Positions 1 through 9,414 of a stretch of DNA of 64,000 bases are shown piece by piece (within the stretch, counting starts at the first letter, position 1; each line of letters starts with the position of its first letter). Position numbers and translations under genes: made by a program. The stretch covers positions 1,116,001 through 1,180,000 of the forward strand of contig NZ_SMTL01000001.1 in the NCBI RefSeq assembly GCF_004358025.1, written 5' to 3'. Source of the stretch: Rhizobium deserti (lineage in GTDB: Bacteria > Pseudomonadota > Alphaproteobacteria > Rhizobiales > Rhizobiaceae). Below the pieces are notes generated by a model, which worked only from the letters and a program-made list of their open reading frames with translations, ran no database searches and was not told the origin of the DNA.

Positions 1-142
1 CGCTTTCGCCGACAATCCCGAGCCTTTCCTTGCCGAGTGTGAAGGAAACGCCCCGCACCGCCTGCACCTCGCCGGTGCGGGTCGGAAAGGTGACGCGCAG
101 GTCGTCGACCGTCAGAAGCGGTCCGAAACTCCCGTTGCTCAT
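1..142 (-). CDS. ABC transporter ATP-binding protein, DppD/OppD type (partial, N-terminus only)
   Basis: The first 47 codons of a minus-strand gene that runs off the left edge. The translation begins MSNGSFGPLLTVDDLRV and reaches LGIVGES, the start of a Walker A loop, as in oligopeptide/dipeptide importer ATPases. Its ATG overlaps the stop of the preceding permease gene (ATGA), so it is translationally coupled as the ATPase of the same importer. The Walker A lysine, signature and Walker B lie outside the window. Confidence 0.85.
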   Translation of the reverse strand, partial: MSNGSFGPLLTVDDLRVTFPTRTGEVQAVRGVSFTLGKERLGIVGES

Positions 143-1083
143 TGGCCGGCCTCCTTCGGGTCCAGTGCATCGCGCAACCCGTCGCCGAGCAGGTTGAAGC
201 CGAGGCTGACCACGAGGATCGCGAAACCGGGCATGGCGGCCACCCACCATTGATCGAGGATGAAGCGGCGGCCCGAGGCGATCATCGCGCCCCATTCCGG
301 CAGCGGCGGCTGCGCGCCGAGACCGAGGAAGCCGAGGCCCGCAGCCGTCAGGATGATGCCGGCCATGTCGAGCGTCACGCGCACGATCAGCGACGACATG
401 CAGAGCGGCATGACGTGGCGCAGCACGATGCGAAAGGGCGAGGCACCCATCAGCTTCACCGCTGAGATGAATTCCGAATTGCGGAAGGTCAGCGTTTCGG
501 CACGGGCGATGCGCGCATAGGGCGGCCAGGAGGTGACGGCGATGGCCAGGATGGCATTCTCGATGCCGGGCCCGAGGGCGGCGACCAGCGCCAGTGCCAG
601 GACGAGCTTCGGGAAGGCGAGGAAGATATCGGTGATGCGCATCAGCACCGCATCGACCCAGCCGCCGGCATAGCCGGAAACCGTGCCGACGATCAGCCCG
701 ATCGGCGCGGCGATCACCGCCACAAGCACGACGACGAACAGGGTCAGCCGCGAACCATGGATGAGGCGCGAAAGGATGTCGCGGCCCTGGTCGTCGGTAC
801 CGAGCAGGTAGCTCGGTGTCCCGGGCGGCAGCAGGCGGGCATTCATCAGATCGCCCTGCACCGGATTATGCGGCGCCAGCACGTCGGCAAGCGCCGCCAC
901 CACCAGCAGAGCCAAGATGATGCCAAGCCCGATCAGTGCGAGCCGGTTTTCGGCGAACCGCCGCCAGATGATATAGGCGCGGCCGAGCCGGGCTTGGTTG
1001 CGCGAGGTCGGCCGGTCGGACAGCAGCCATGCCCGGCTGTAGGGCTTCAGGGTCTCGCCCATGCTTGTTGACTGATGGCTCAT
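139..1083 (-). CDS. dipeptide/oligopeptide ABC transporter permease, DppC-like
   Basis: A 314-residue inner-membrane permease. The N-terminus carries the short hydrophilic stretch typical of DppC/OppC (SRNQARLGRAYIIWRRFAENR), then a first membrane segment, a periplasmic region with LLGTDDQGRDILSRLIHG, and the BPD permease core with an EAA-type loop (AETLTFRNSEFISAVKLMGAS). The start at 1083 is chosen because this ATG overlaps the TGA of the upstream DppB-like gene; a longer reading frame upstream is non-coding in character. It pairs with the DppB-like subunit to form the channel. Confidence 0.9.
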   Translation of the reverse strand: MSHQSTSMGETLKPYSRAWLLSDRPTSRNQARLGRAYIIWRRFAENRLALIGLGIILALLVVAALADVLAPHNPVQGDLMNARLLPPGTPSYLLGTDDQGRDILSRLIHGSRLTLFVVVLVAVIAAPIGLIVGTVSGYAGGWVDAVLMRITDIFLAFPKLVLALALVAALGPGIENAILAIAVTSWPPYARIARAETLTFRNSEFISAVKLMGASPFRIVLRHVMPLCMSSLIVRVTLDMAGIILTAAGLGFLGLGAQPPLPEWGAMIASGRRFILDQWWVAAMPGFAILVVSLGFNLLGDGLRDALDPKEAGQ

Positions 1084-2144
1084 CGCCTGGTCCTCGGGTC
1101 CAGCGTCCGGTAAAGGAGATCGGACAAAAGGTTGATGCTGACGAAAACGACGCCGATGGCGATCGTGCCGCCGAGCACGGCATTCATGTCGGCATTCTGC
1201 AGCGAATTGGTGATGTAGAGGCCAAGCCCCGGCCAGGAGAAGATCGTCTCGGTCAGCACCGAACCTTCCAGCAGCCCGGCATAGGACAGCGCGATCACCG
1301 TCACCAGCGGCACGGCCGCATTGCGCAGCGCGTGGAACCAGATGATCCGCGTTTCCGAAAGGCCCTTTGCGCGCGCCGCCACCACATATTCCTGGGAAAG
1401 CTCGTTCAGCATGAAAGAGCGCGTCATGCGGCTGATATAGGCGAGCGAGAAATACCCGAGCAGAGCACCCGGCAGGATGATGTGGCGGAAGAGGTCCCAA
1501 ACGACTTCCCACTGCCCTTGCCAGATCGCATCGAGCAGGAAGAAGCCGGTGACGGGGGTGAAGGTGTACTCGTAGACGATATCGATGCGGCCGGGATAGG
1601 CGACCCAGTTCAGCCGGGCGTAGAACAGCAGGAGGGATAGCAGTCCCAGCCAGAAGATCGGCACCGAATAGCCGATCAGCCCGATGATCCGGACGATCTG
1701 GTCGGCAATCGATCCGCGCTTGACGGCGGCCAGTACCCCGAGCGGCACCCCGATCAATGCCCCGATGATCGTGCCGACGGTCGCCAGCTCGATGGTCGCC
1801 GGAAACACCCGGGCGATATCCGCCATGACCGGATTGGTGGTTAGAACCGAGGTGCCGAAATCACCCGTCACGGCCTGTTTCAGGTAGATCCAGAACTGCT
1901 GGTAAAGCGGCAGGTTGAGGCCGAGCTGCTCGCGCACCCGCTCCACCACATGCGCCGGCGCACGGTCGCCGACAATCGCCAGCGCCGGATCGATCGGCAC
2001 GACGCGGCCGATAAAAAACGTCACGGCCAGGAGGCCGAGAAAGGTGGTAGCGGCAGTGACGATGAAGCGCAGCACCGCTTTGGCGAAGGATGAACCACGG
2101 CGCCGTCGGCGCCGCGTTGCCACTATCGTGTCAGGTAAGGTCAA
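1080..2144 (-). CDS. dipeptide/oligopeptide ABC transporter permease, DppB-like
   Basis: A 354-residue inner-membrane permease of the DppB/OppB family. A basic N-terminus (five or more arginines) is followed by a first membrane helix. The family feature GRVVPIDPALAIVGDRAPAHV comes next, then LPLYQQFWIYL and a conserved C-terminal permease domain with an EAA loop (YVVAARAKGLSETRIIWFHALRNA). The start at 2144 is a TTG without a strong Shine-Dalgarno; a GTG at 2123 is an alternative. It lies 17 bases after the substrate-binding protein and overlaps the DppC-like gene by four bases. Confidence 0.88.
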   Translation of the reverse strand: MTLPDTIVATRRRRRRGSSFAKAVLRFIVTAATTFLGLLAVTFFIGRVVPIDPALAIVGDRAPAHVVERVREQLGLNLPLYQQFWIYLKQAVTGDFGTSVLTTNPVMADIARVFPATIELATVGTIIGALIGVPLGVLAAVKRGSIADQIVRIIGLIGYSVPIFWLGLLSLLLFYARLNWVAYPGRIDIVYEYTFTPVTGFFLLDAIWQGQWEVVWDLFRHIILPGALLGYFSLAYISRMTRSFMLNELSQEYVVAARAKGLSETRIIWFHALRNAAVPLVTVIALSYAGLLEGSVLTETIFSWPGLGLYITNSLQNADMNAVLGGTIAIGVVFVSINLLSDLLYRTLDPRTRR

Positions 2145-2161
2145 GGAAGCCGGCCTTCAGA

Positions 2162-3805
2162 CTATTCCTTGGACACCGTGTAAACGAAGTTGGTGTCGAA
2201 GCTCGGGCCAAGCTTGAAGTTCTTGAGCTTGGAGGAATAGCCGGCCACTTCCGTCTGCTGGAAAAGGAAGACGAAGGGGCTGGTGGCCAGAAGCTTCTTC
2301 TGCAGGTCCTCGTAGATGGCCGCGCGCTTGGCTGCATCCTTCTCCAGAAGCGCGCCCTTGGCCGCGTCAGAATATTCCTTGGGAACATCCCAAGCGTTGC
2401 GCCAGGCGAGCGTCTTGTTGGTGCCGGCGTCGGAATTGTCGTAGTTGATGGCAAATGTCTCGGCATTGGAATTCGGATCGAAGTAATCCGAGCCCCATTG
2501 GCCGATATACAGGTCATGGGTGCGGGCGCGGAACTTGGTCAGCGTCTGCTTGCCGTCGCCGGGGATGATTTCCATCTTGATGCCGGCCTGGGCCAGCGTC
2601 TGCTGCACGCTTTCGGCAATGCCGGTGACCGGCTGCGTGTTGCGCACGTCCATGGTGATGGTGAAGCCGTCCTTCAGCCCCGCCTTGGCAAGTAGTTCCT
2701 TGGCCTTGGCGACATCCAGCTTGTAGGGTTTGTCGTCGATCGCGCCCAGCTGCCCCTTGGGCAGGAAGGTCTGGTGGATTTCGCCAATCCCCTTGATCAG
2801 CTTTGCGCCGATCGCGTCATAGTCGACGAGATATTTCATCGCTTCGACGACTTCGGGCTTGGCCAGGTTCTTGTTCTTCTGGTTGAGGCTGAAGAAATAG
2901 ACTGTGCCCTTCGGCGCCGAGGTCAGCTGGATGCCGTTCTTCTTGGTCACCGCTTCCATATCGCCGGGCTCAAGGTTGCGGGCAACGTCGATATCGCCAT
3001 TCTCGAGCGCCAGGCGCTGGCCCGAACTTTCCTTCATGTGCCGGTAGATGACCCGCTTCAGCTTCGGCTTTTCGCCGAAGAAGTTTGGATTGGCTTCCAT
3101 GATGATGGCTTCATTGGCGCGCCAGGTCAGCACCTTGTAGGCGCCGGAACCGGCATAACCAGTCTTCATCCATTCATTGCCGAAATCTGTTTCGTATTTG
3201 TAGTCGGCGCTCGGCGTCACCTTCTTGGCATGTTCCATCACCAACTTCTTGTCGACCACGGAGGCGACGGTGGCGGTCAGGACGTTGAGGACAAAGCTCG
3301 GTGCATAGGGCTTATCGACGGTGAAGACGAATGTATCCGCACCGGAAGCCTTGGCCTTTTCAGCAACATTGTCGCCCTTCAGGCCGAACTGGGTGAGCAG
3401 GAAGGCCGGCGACTTGTCGAGCTTGACGGCGCGTTCAAACGAGAAGGCGACGTCTTCAGCGGTAATCGGATTTCCGGAAGCGAATTTCAGGCCGGATTTC
3501 AGCTTAAACGTATAGGTCAGGCCGTCGTCGGAAACCGTCCAGCTGTCGGCCAGCTCACCGACCACTTTGGACGTGTCGGCCGGATCGAGCATGACGAGCT
3601 TGCTGTAGCTGTTGGCGGTGATTTCCGCGGTCGAAAGCTCGAAGGCCTCCCCCGGATCAAGCGTGATGATGTCGTCGAAGGCAAAGCCTTCCACCAGCGT
3701 ATCGGCCGGCGTCGCGGCAAAGGCCTGCGGCGCGGCTGCGAGAAGGAGGGACAGGGCCGCGCTGGTGGACAGCAAGCGGATTCCGGCATGGAGTGAATGG
3801 ATCAT
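2162..3805 (-). CDS. ABC transporter substrate-binding protein, family 5 (peptide type)
   Basis: A 547-residue periplasmic binding protein of the DppA/OppA class. A signal peptide is visible at residues 1-30, with a hydrophobic core and cleavage near AFA-ATPADTL. The mature part shows family 5 signatures: LVEGFAFDDIITLDPG, LADSWTVSDDGLTYTFKLKSGLKFASGNPITAEDVAFS and a typical C-terminal lobe. It probably delivers a dipeptide or short peptide to the DppBC-like permease encoded just downstream. The dipeptidase gene 37 bases upstream supports a peptide ligand, but the exact ligand cannot be read from the sequence. Confidence 0.9.
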   Translation of the reverse strand: MIHSLHAGIRLLSTSAALSLLLAAAPQAFAATPADTLVEGFAFDDIITLDPGEAFELSTAEITANSYSKLVMLDPADTSKVVGELADSWTVSDDGLTYTFKLKSGLKFASGNPITAEDVAFSFERAVKLDKSPAFLLTQFGLKGDNVAEKAKASGADTFVFTVDKPYAPSFVLNVLTATVASVVDKKLVMEHAKKVTPSADYKYETDFGNEWMKTGYAGSGAYKVLTWRANEAIIMEANPNFFGEKPKLKRVIYRHMKESSGQRLALENGDIDVARNLEPGDMEAVTKKNGIQLTSAPKGTVYFFSLNQKNKNLAKPEVVEAMKYLVDYDAIGAKLIKGIGEIHQTFLPKGQLGAIDDKPYKLDVAKAKELLAKAGLKDGFTITMDVRNTQPVTGIAESVQQTLAQAGIKMEIIPGDGKQTLTKFRARTHDLYIGQWGSDYFDPNSNAETFAINYDNSDAGTNKTLAWRNAWDVPKEYSDAAKGALLEKDAAKRAAIYEDLQKKLLATSPFVFLFQQTEVAGYSSKLKNFKLGPSFDTNFVYTVSKE

Positions 3806-3842
3806 GGTCGTCGTTCCCTTGTTTTTGTATCTTTGGAGCCGC

Positions 3843-4892
3843 CTATTCGTGCCAGGCCTTCCCCAAGACTCTCAACCAGTTTTCCCGGCAAAGCTTTGTT
3901 AATTCCGCCTCACCGTATCCCTCAGTTTTGAGGGCTGCAACCAGATTCTGATTGCCGGCAGCATCATGAATTTCTTGCGGAATCGAGGCCCCGTCGAAGT
4001 CGGATCCCAAGGCTACGTGATCGATGCCCATACGCTCGATCATATAGTTGATATGGCGGATCATGTCGGACAGCGGCGTTGCGGCATCGTCGCGTCCATC
4101 GGCCCGCAGCATGGTCACCGCATAGTTGAGCCCGGCCACGCCGCCGCTCTCCTTGATGGCATCCATCTGCTTGTCGGTCAGGTTACGGGCAACCGGCGTC
4201 AGCGCATGCGCGTTGGAATGCGTGGCGATCAGCGGCTGATCGGACGTCTTGGCCACATCCCAGAAACCTTTCTCGGTAATGTGGGACAGGTCGATCAGAA
4301 TGCCGAGCCGGTTGCAGGCCTTGATCAGCTCGAAGCCGAGGTCGGTCAGGCCCGGGCCTGTATCGGTGGTCATCGGATAAGCGAAGGGAACGCCATGGCC
4401 GAAGATATTGTGGCGGCTCCAGACGGGACCGAGCGACCGGAGCCCGGCGGCGTAGAATACATCGAGATTGCGGAGGTCGGGATCGATCGCCTCGCAGCCT
4501 TCCATATGCATGACGGCGGCGAAGATCCCGTCATCCATGGCCCTGCGGATATCGGCAGTGGAGCGGCACAGCCGCCATGCGCCGGCGCGATCCAGCCGAA
4601 GCGCGATCGACGCCTTTTCAAGAGCGATGTCGAGCGACGGAGAATAATCGAGCGGAGCGGCGAGCGGCGTCTCATAATGCCCCTGCTCGTCAGGCTCCTT
4701 GAGCACGAGATCGCCGGATGGAATGTAGATGGCGCAAAACCCGCCGGCTAGACCGCCAGCCTTGGCGCGGGGGCGGTCGATATGGCCACTCGGAATGCCT
4801 TCTGCAAATTCGCGGACCGGGTCGCCGCCTGCCTTCATGTTCCGCCAGAGCCGCAAAAGCACGTCGTTATGGCCGTCGAACACCAGTTCCAT
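3843..4892 (-). CDS. membrane dipeptidase (peptidase family M19)
   Basis: A 349-residue zinc dipeptidase related to renal dipeptidase. The N-terminal DGHNDVLLRLW carries the His-x-Asp metal ligands (H8, D10). MHMEGCEAIDPDL supplies the bridging glutamate, and DLSHITEKGFWDV, ATHSNAHAL and HVALGSDFDG supply the other metal and active-site residues. There is no signal peptide, so it is likely cytoplasmic and cleaves imported dipeptides. It is the first gene of the peptide importer operon. Related enzymes act on L,D- or D-dipeptides, so the stereochemistry of the substrate is open. Confidence 0.9.
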   Translation of the reverse strand: MELVFDGHNDVLLRLWRNMKAGGDPVREFAEGIPSGHIDRPRAKAGGLAGGFCAIYIPSGDLVLKEPDEQGHYETPLAAPLDYSPSLDIALEKASIALRLDRAGAWRLCRSTADIRRAMDDGIFAAVMHMEGCEAIDPDLRNLDVFYAAGLRSLGPVWSRHNIFGHGVPFAYPMTTDTGPGLTDLGFELIKACNRLGILIDLSHITEKGFWDVAKTSDQPLIATHSNAHALTPVARNLTDKQMDAIKESGGVAGLNYAVTMLRADGRDDAATPLSDMIRHINYMIERMGIDHVALGSDFDGASIPQEIHDAAGNQNLVAALKTEGYGEAELTKLCRENWLRVLGKAWHE

Positions 4893-4981
4893 GAAGCTAT
4901 TCCCGATTTTATTGAAGGTACCAAGATGAATGATGAAGCGATCCTAGCCAGCCACTTGGCTTTCGCAAGACGCAATCCGCA

Positions 4982-5668
4982 TCAAAAACGCCAACTCCCC
5001 TCGCCTGCCTTTTGCAGCATGGGCGTGCGGAAGGCGCTGACGACGCGGCCACGCCAGTGAGGACCGAAAGCGTCCAGCCGCTGGTGCCAACGCTCCGATT
5101 GCAGCATGGCGGCGCCGATCACCACCGGCTCGATGCCGAGCGATGCCATCAGCGTCAGGCCTGAGACGATCGACGTGCCGCTGGAGATCACGTCGTCCAC
5201 CAGCGCGACGCGCTTGCCCTGAATGAGCGGCAGCATGCGGGGATCGACATAAAGCCGCTTCTGCTGTTCCGGCGTGGTGATGGAAGACAACGGCACCGAC
5301 AGGCTCTCGTCGTACCAGAATTTGCGAGAGGTCCCGAGCGGCACATAGCGCGTGTGGCCGAGGGCGCGGGCGACACCGGCGGCCAATGTCAGCCCCAGCG
5401 TCGGCAGGCCGATGATAATTTCGGGCCGAAAGGCGGCAAGCTTCGGCGCAAGGTCGCCGGCCAGCGCATCCTGCACATCGAAGCTCGCTTGGTTGATGAT
5501 CAGCGAGGCGAGCGCGTGGCTTCCGTCCGCCAGCGGCCGGATCGGCAGGCGGATCTGCTCCCCCTGGCCGAGCGTCGCCGGAAAGAAACCGGTGAACGGC
5601 CCGACCGTATCGAAGCTGCCGGGCGGATGGATGGTCTGCCAGAAATCATGCGGCTGCATCGGCGGCAC
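4982..5668 (-). CDS. phosphoribosyltransferase of purine salvage type
   Basis: A 228-residue type I phosphoribosyltransferase. The PRPP-binding motif ALVDDVISSGTS is at residues 155-166, preceded by a flexible-loop region (YVPLGTSRKFWYDESLSVPLSSI). It immediately follows adenine deaminase (stop and GTG start abut at 5669/5668; an ATG at 5659 is an alternative start). The neighbours suggest it converts a purine base released by the nucleoside hydrolase, or made by the deaminase, back to a nucleotide. Base specificity (hypoxanthine, guanine or adenine) is not evident. Confidence 0.82.
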   Translation of the reverse strand: MPPMQPHDFWQTIHPPGSFDTVGPFTGFFPATLGQGEQIRLPIRPLADGSHALASLIINQASFDVQDALAGDLAPKLAAFRPEIIIGLPTLGLTLAAGVARALGHTRYVPLGTSRKFWYDESLSVPLSSITTPEQQKRLYVDPRMLPLIQGKRVALVDDVISSGTSIVSGLTLMASLGIEPVVIGAAMLQSERWHQRLDAFGPHWRGRVVSAFRTPMLQKAGEGSWRF

Positions 5669-7456
5669 CTATTCCAGGATGTCCAGAACAGGCGATCGGA
5701 GCAGCCTGCCCGTCGTCACATCGGCAATGCCGCGGTCTGTCTGGTGCGGGCCGGGATTGCAGGCGAGCGTCGCACCGAAACAGGCCTTGAACACCAGATA
5801 GGGCGGCTGCCAGTCGACGACCCTGTCCATGGCGGCGCGGATGGCGCTGAAGCGTTCCGCCACCTCGGCAGCCGGCGCCTGCGACAACAGGCCGGAAAGC
5901 GGCAGCGGCAACAGGGCGGTGACCTCGCCATCTTCGACAACGGCCATGCCCCCGCCGGCGGCGATCACCGCGTTGGCGGCCATTGCCATGTCTCGCGGCT
6001 TTGCGCCGAAGACGGTCAGGTTATGGCTGTCATGGGCAAGCGTGGTGGCGAACGCACCCTTCCAGGCGCCCCAGCCGGTCAGGTAGCCGACACGGGTGCG
6101 GCTGTCGGCGCGGCCGTGGCGGTGGGTCACGGCGATCAGCGTCGCGCCCTCCGGGGGTACCACGAAACCGTCGACGACATCCGCATCCGTTTCTCCCCAG
6201 CGCGTGAACCGCGGCTGGTCTATGGTCGCGAGGCGAACCCTGCGTCCTTCCGATGCGATGCGAAAATCCTCTTCCCGCAGCGAGCGCAGCTTCACCGAAT
6301 CCCGCAGCGGCGCAGGGTCGGCGTGGCTGAGTTTGGCGGTCATGGCGCCGGACCTGGAAACCACGGTTCCGCTCGCCAGAACAGCCCGCGACCGAAAGTC
6401 GCCGAGGTCCTCGAACACCGCGATATCCGCCCGTCGCCCGGAAGCAATCAGCCCCAGATCGTCCCGTCCCAGCCGCATGGCCGCGTTAAGTGTCCCGGCC
6501 CGAAGCGCCCATTCCGGCTTCAGCCCGTAGCGCACCAGCCGGCGCACCACATCGTCGAGCCCGCCGCCTTCAACGAGATCGTCGGGAAACACATCATCCG
6601 TGCAAAACGTTACGGTCTGCGGCAGATGCGGCAGGGCCTTCAGCGCCTCGACCAGTTCAGGCAGAAGGTGATCATGCGAGCCGCGCAGCTCGATCGTCAG
6701 GCCCGCCCGAAGCTTGGCCAGCAGATCCTCGCCGGAAACAAGCTCATGATCGGAGGTGATGCCGGCCACCATGAAGGCGGCAAGATCGGCGCCCGCCAGC
6801 CCGCGGGCATGGCCGAAGATCATCTTTTCCGACGACAGTGCCGCCTGGACGATCTCGCTGATGCGCGGATCGCGGTCGATGACGCCGCGCATGTTCATGA
6901 CTTCCGCCAGCCCGCAGATCTTTGGCCAGAACAGCAGTTCCTCAATCGTCGAGGCGTCGAAATCGGCACCGGCAACTTCAAATCCCGGAGCCGAGGGAAC
7001 GCAGGAAGGCGCCAGAACGACGGAGCGCAAGGGCAAGGCCTTCACCGCCTCGACCGCCCATCGGACGCCGTCGACGCCATGCACATTGCCCAGCTCATGC
7101 GGATCCCAGACCACGGTGGTCACGCCGCGCGGCAAGACCTCTGCCGCATAATTGGCCGGCGTCACCATCGAGCTTTCGATATGCATGTGCATGTCGATCA
7201 GCCCGGGTGACACGAAGGCACCCGTCGCATCGATCACCTCTGCCGCGTCGGCACGGCTGCCGGTCGCGTGGACGCTGGCGATCAGCGGTCCGACAATGCC
7301 GATATCGGCCGGTCGCAACTCGCCCGTCACCACATCGACCAGCGTGCCGCCGGTGATCAGGATATCGAAGGCCGCATCGCCACGCGCCGCAATCACGGCG
7401 CGGTTGCGAAGCTCCGGATCGTTGAACTCGTTCACATCCGTGATGATGCTCTTCAC
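5669..7456 (-). CDS. ade: adenine deaminase
   Basis: A 595-residue amidohydrolase-superfamily enzyme that converts adenine to hypoxanthine plus ammonia in the cytoplasm. The metal-binding HxH lies in LIDMHMHIESSMVTP (H90, H92). WDPHELGNVHG, ICGLAEVMNM and a C-terminal domain with AHDSHNLTVFG are characteristic of Ade. Length matches the family. The GTG start overlaps the nucleoside hydrolase stop, and a GGAGG Shine-Dalgarno lies about seven bases upstream. It sits between the nucleoside hydrolase and the phosphoribosyltransferase, completing a nucleoside-to-base-to-nucleotide chain. Confidence 0.93.
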   Translation of the reverse strand: MKSIITDVNEFNDPELRNRAVIAARGDAAFDILITGGTLVDVVTGELRPADIGIVGPLIASVHATGSRADAAEVIDATGAFVSPGLIDMHMHIESSMVTPANYAAEVLPRGVTTVVWDPHELGNVHGVDGVRWAVEAVKALPLRSVVLAPSCVPSAPGFEVAGADFDASTIEELLFWPKICGLAEVMNMRGVIDRDPRISEIVQAALSSEKMIFGHARGLAGADLAAFMVAGITSDHELVSGEDLLAKLRAGLTIELRGSHDHLLPELVEALKALPHLPQTVTFCTDDVFPDDLVEGGGLDDVVRRLVRYGLKPEWALRAGTLNAAMRLGRDDLGLIASGRRADIAVFEDLGDFRSRAVLASGTVVSRSGAMTAKLSHADPAPLRDSVKLRSLREEDFRIASEGRRVRLATIDQPRFTRWGETDADVVDGFVVPPEGATLIAVTHRHGRADSRTRVGYLTGWGAWKGAFATTLAHDSHNLTVFGAKPRDMAMAANAVIAAGGGMAVVEDGEVTALLPLPLSGLLSQAPAAEVAERFSAIRAAMDRVVDWQPPYLVFKACFGATLACNPGPHQTDRGIADVTTGRLLRSPVLDILE

Positions 7457-8376
7457 CAGCTCGCCTCCGCTTGCAATGTTTCAAGAATGACCGACCGCGC
7501 CTTTTCCACGTCGATCTCGACCGCATAGGCGCCGTTGAACTCGCCGCGGCCGAGCCGCGTCTCGACCACCGTGCGTCCGCGGGTCAATCCTCCGCAGAGC
7601 TCCACATCCAGCCGTGCCGCTCGCCAGGTAACGGTGCCAGGATAGGCCAGGGCGACAGCCGCCACCGCGTCATAAAGCGGCATGGCCGGTCGGCCGCGGC
7701 TGATGGCGATCTGGATGAAACCTTCAAGCAGGTCGGCCAGAAGAACGGCATTGCGGCCGCCGGCACCGCGAATGGGCGCAACGTTGTCAGGGCCACACAG
7801 GACCCTGCGGCAGAGATCGAGATCGACCATTCGCAGCGGCACCTTGTGGGCAAGCACGATCGCCAGCGCTTCGGGATCGGCAAAGGCGTTGAACTCCGCC
7901 GAAGCGGTGTGATTGCCGGTGGTTACGGCGCCGCCCATCCAGGTCAGATCGGTGATCTTCTGCGCCAGATCGGGCCGCGCCAGGGCCACTGCGGCGATAT
8001 TCGTGAGCGGCCCCAACGCCAGGATGCGGCGCTCGCCCTCCGCCTTCTCCAACCAGGCGCAGAGAGCCTCGAAGGCATCGTTCTGGAATGTCGCCGGCGC
8101 CTCCGGCAGCGTCAGCCCAGCGCTCGGCATGCCTGTTTGCCCGAGAATATCCGTTGCGGTTTCAAGGCGCCCGAGCACAGGTGCCCGACGCCCCGCATGG
8201 ATCGGGAACGGCCATACGAAGGCGGCTGCGGCGCTTGCCGAGTTGCGCATGACTTGTTCCAACGAGGCATTGCCGAAGGTCAGCGAGACGCCATCAATGC
8301 TTAAGCCCGCATGCGCCACGGTCATCACCGCGACAATGTCGTCGAAGCCCATATCGGTATCGATCCAGATGCCCAT
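7453..8376 (-). CDS. nucleoside hydrolase (inosine-uridine preferring family)
   Basis: A 307-residue N-ribohydrolase that splits nucleosides into base plus ribose. The calcium-binding signature is at the N-terminus (DTDMGFDD, residues 6-13) and LALGPLTNIAAVA lies mid-protein. The C-terminal LYDAVAAVALA places the usual active-site aspartate. It follows the ABC ATPase gene by 12 bases and overlaps adenine deaminase by four, so it belongs to the LacI-headed operon. The adjacent adenine deaminase suggests purine nucleosides as substrates; pyrimidine nucleosides cannot be excluded. Confidence 0.92.
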   Translation of the reverse strand: MGIWIDTDMGFDDIVAVMTVAHAGLSIDGVSLTFGNASLEQVMRNSASAAAAFVWPFPIHAGRRAPVLGRLETATDILGQTGMPSAGLTLPEAPATFQNDAFEALCAWLEKAEGERRILALGPLTNIAAVALARPDLAQKITDLTWMGGAVTTGNHTASAEFNAFADPEALAIVLAHKVPLRMVDLDLCRRVLCGPDNVAPIRGAGGRNAVLLADLLEGFIQIAISRGRPAMPLYDAVAAVALAYPGTVTWRAARLDVELCGGLTRGRTVVETRLGRGEFNGAYAVEIDVEKARSVILETLQAEASW

Positions 8377-8388
8377 GGCGACCGCTCC

Positions 8389-9414
8389 TCAGGAAAACGT
8401 GGAAAGCGGCGCGGCCTTGTGGGCCGGCAGGTCAAAGGCGAGTTCAGCGCCGAGCGGATGCGCCGGCGCGCTCGCCTCGACCTCCGCCTTGATGGCGCCA
8501 AGCGGCGTGTCGAGCAGGTATTCGCGGCTATCGCCGGCAAAGGATGTGCCGCGCACGGTGCCCCGAAAAGGACCTGTCCCAAGGGACACCATGCGCGGAC
8601 GCCAGGCCAGACCCGCCGCTGAAGGGGGCTGGCTGGAAAGCTCCTCAAGACCGGAAGCAGTCCTGAGCCTGCCGTTCTCGAGCGGGAAAATGTTCTCGAA
8701 ACCAACGAAATCTGCCACGAAAGACGATACCGGGCGATTGTAGATATCCTCCGGCGAGCCGATCTGCTCGATCTTTCCGGCCTTCATGACGACGATCCGG
8801 TCGGCCAGCGCCAGGGCTTCCGCCTGGTCGTGGGTGACGAAAATCATCGTCACGCCGGTCTCCTTCTGGACGCGCTGCAGCTCGGTGCGCATTTCCAGGC
8901 GAAGCCGGGCATCGAGGTTGGAGAGCGGCTCGTCGAGCAGCAGGACTTTCGGCTCCATGACCATGGAACGGGCAAGTGCGACGCGCTGCTGCTGGCCGCC
9001 CGAAAGTTCGGCTGGCTTGCGGTCGGCAAAGGTCGACAGGCCGACGGAGGTCAGGCCGGAGCGCACTTTTTTATCAAGTTCGGCCCCGCGAAGCCCCTTG
9101 AGCTTCAGGCCGAAGGCGACATTCTCGTAGACCGAGAGATGCGGAAACAGCGCATAGGACTGGAAGACCAGGCCGACCGCACGCTTGTTGGGCGAGACAT
9201 GGGTGATGTCGGCGCCGTCGAGCCTGACATGACCGCTTTTGACCGGCAGCAGCCCGGCGACTGCCCGCATGGTCGTCGTCTTGCCGCAGCCCGAAGGCCC
9301 GAGCAGCGCGATCAGCTCGCCCTTGGCGATATCGAGGTCGAGATCCGGCACGGCGACCGTGTCGCCATAGGCGAGCGTCAGCTTCTGCAGCGAAAGATAG
9401 GAGGCATCAGACAT
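8389..9414 (-). CDS. ABC transporter ATP-binding protein, polyamine/iron/opine type
   Basis: A 341-residue ATPase with Walker A GPSGCGKTT (residues 39-47), signature LSGGQQQR, Walker B VLLLDEPLSNLDA and the H-loop FVTHDQAEALALADR. A C-terminal TOBE-like extension follows, as in PotA/FbpC/UgpC-type importers. The start at 9414 (MSDASYL) overlaps the end of the permease gene by eight bases; the longer upstream reading is out of character. It energises the importer encoded by the next three genes. Confidence 0.92.
   Translation of the reverse strand: MSDASYLSLQKLTLAYGDTVAVPDLDLDIAKGELIALLGPSGCGKTTTMRAVAGLLPVKSGHVRLDGADITHVSPNKRAVGLVFQSYALFPHLSVYENVAFGLKLKGLRGAELDKKVRSGLTSVGLSTFADRKPAELSGGQQQRVALARSMVMEPKVLLLDEPLSNLDARLRLEMRTELQRVQKETGVTMIFVTHDQAEALALADRIVVMKAGKIEQIGSPEDIYNRPVSSFVADFVGFENIFPLENGRLRTASGLEELSSQPPSAAGLAWRPRMVSLGTGPFRGTVRGTSFAGDSREYLLDTPLGAIKAEVEASAPAHPLGAELAFDLPAHKAAPLSTFS

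Noticed and set aside
5354..7210. A 618-codon plus-strand open frame opposite adenine deaminase
   Set aside because: Antisense shadow of a conserved gene, with arginine-rich low-information composition and no ribosome site.
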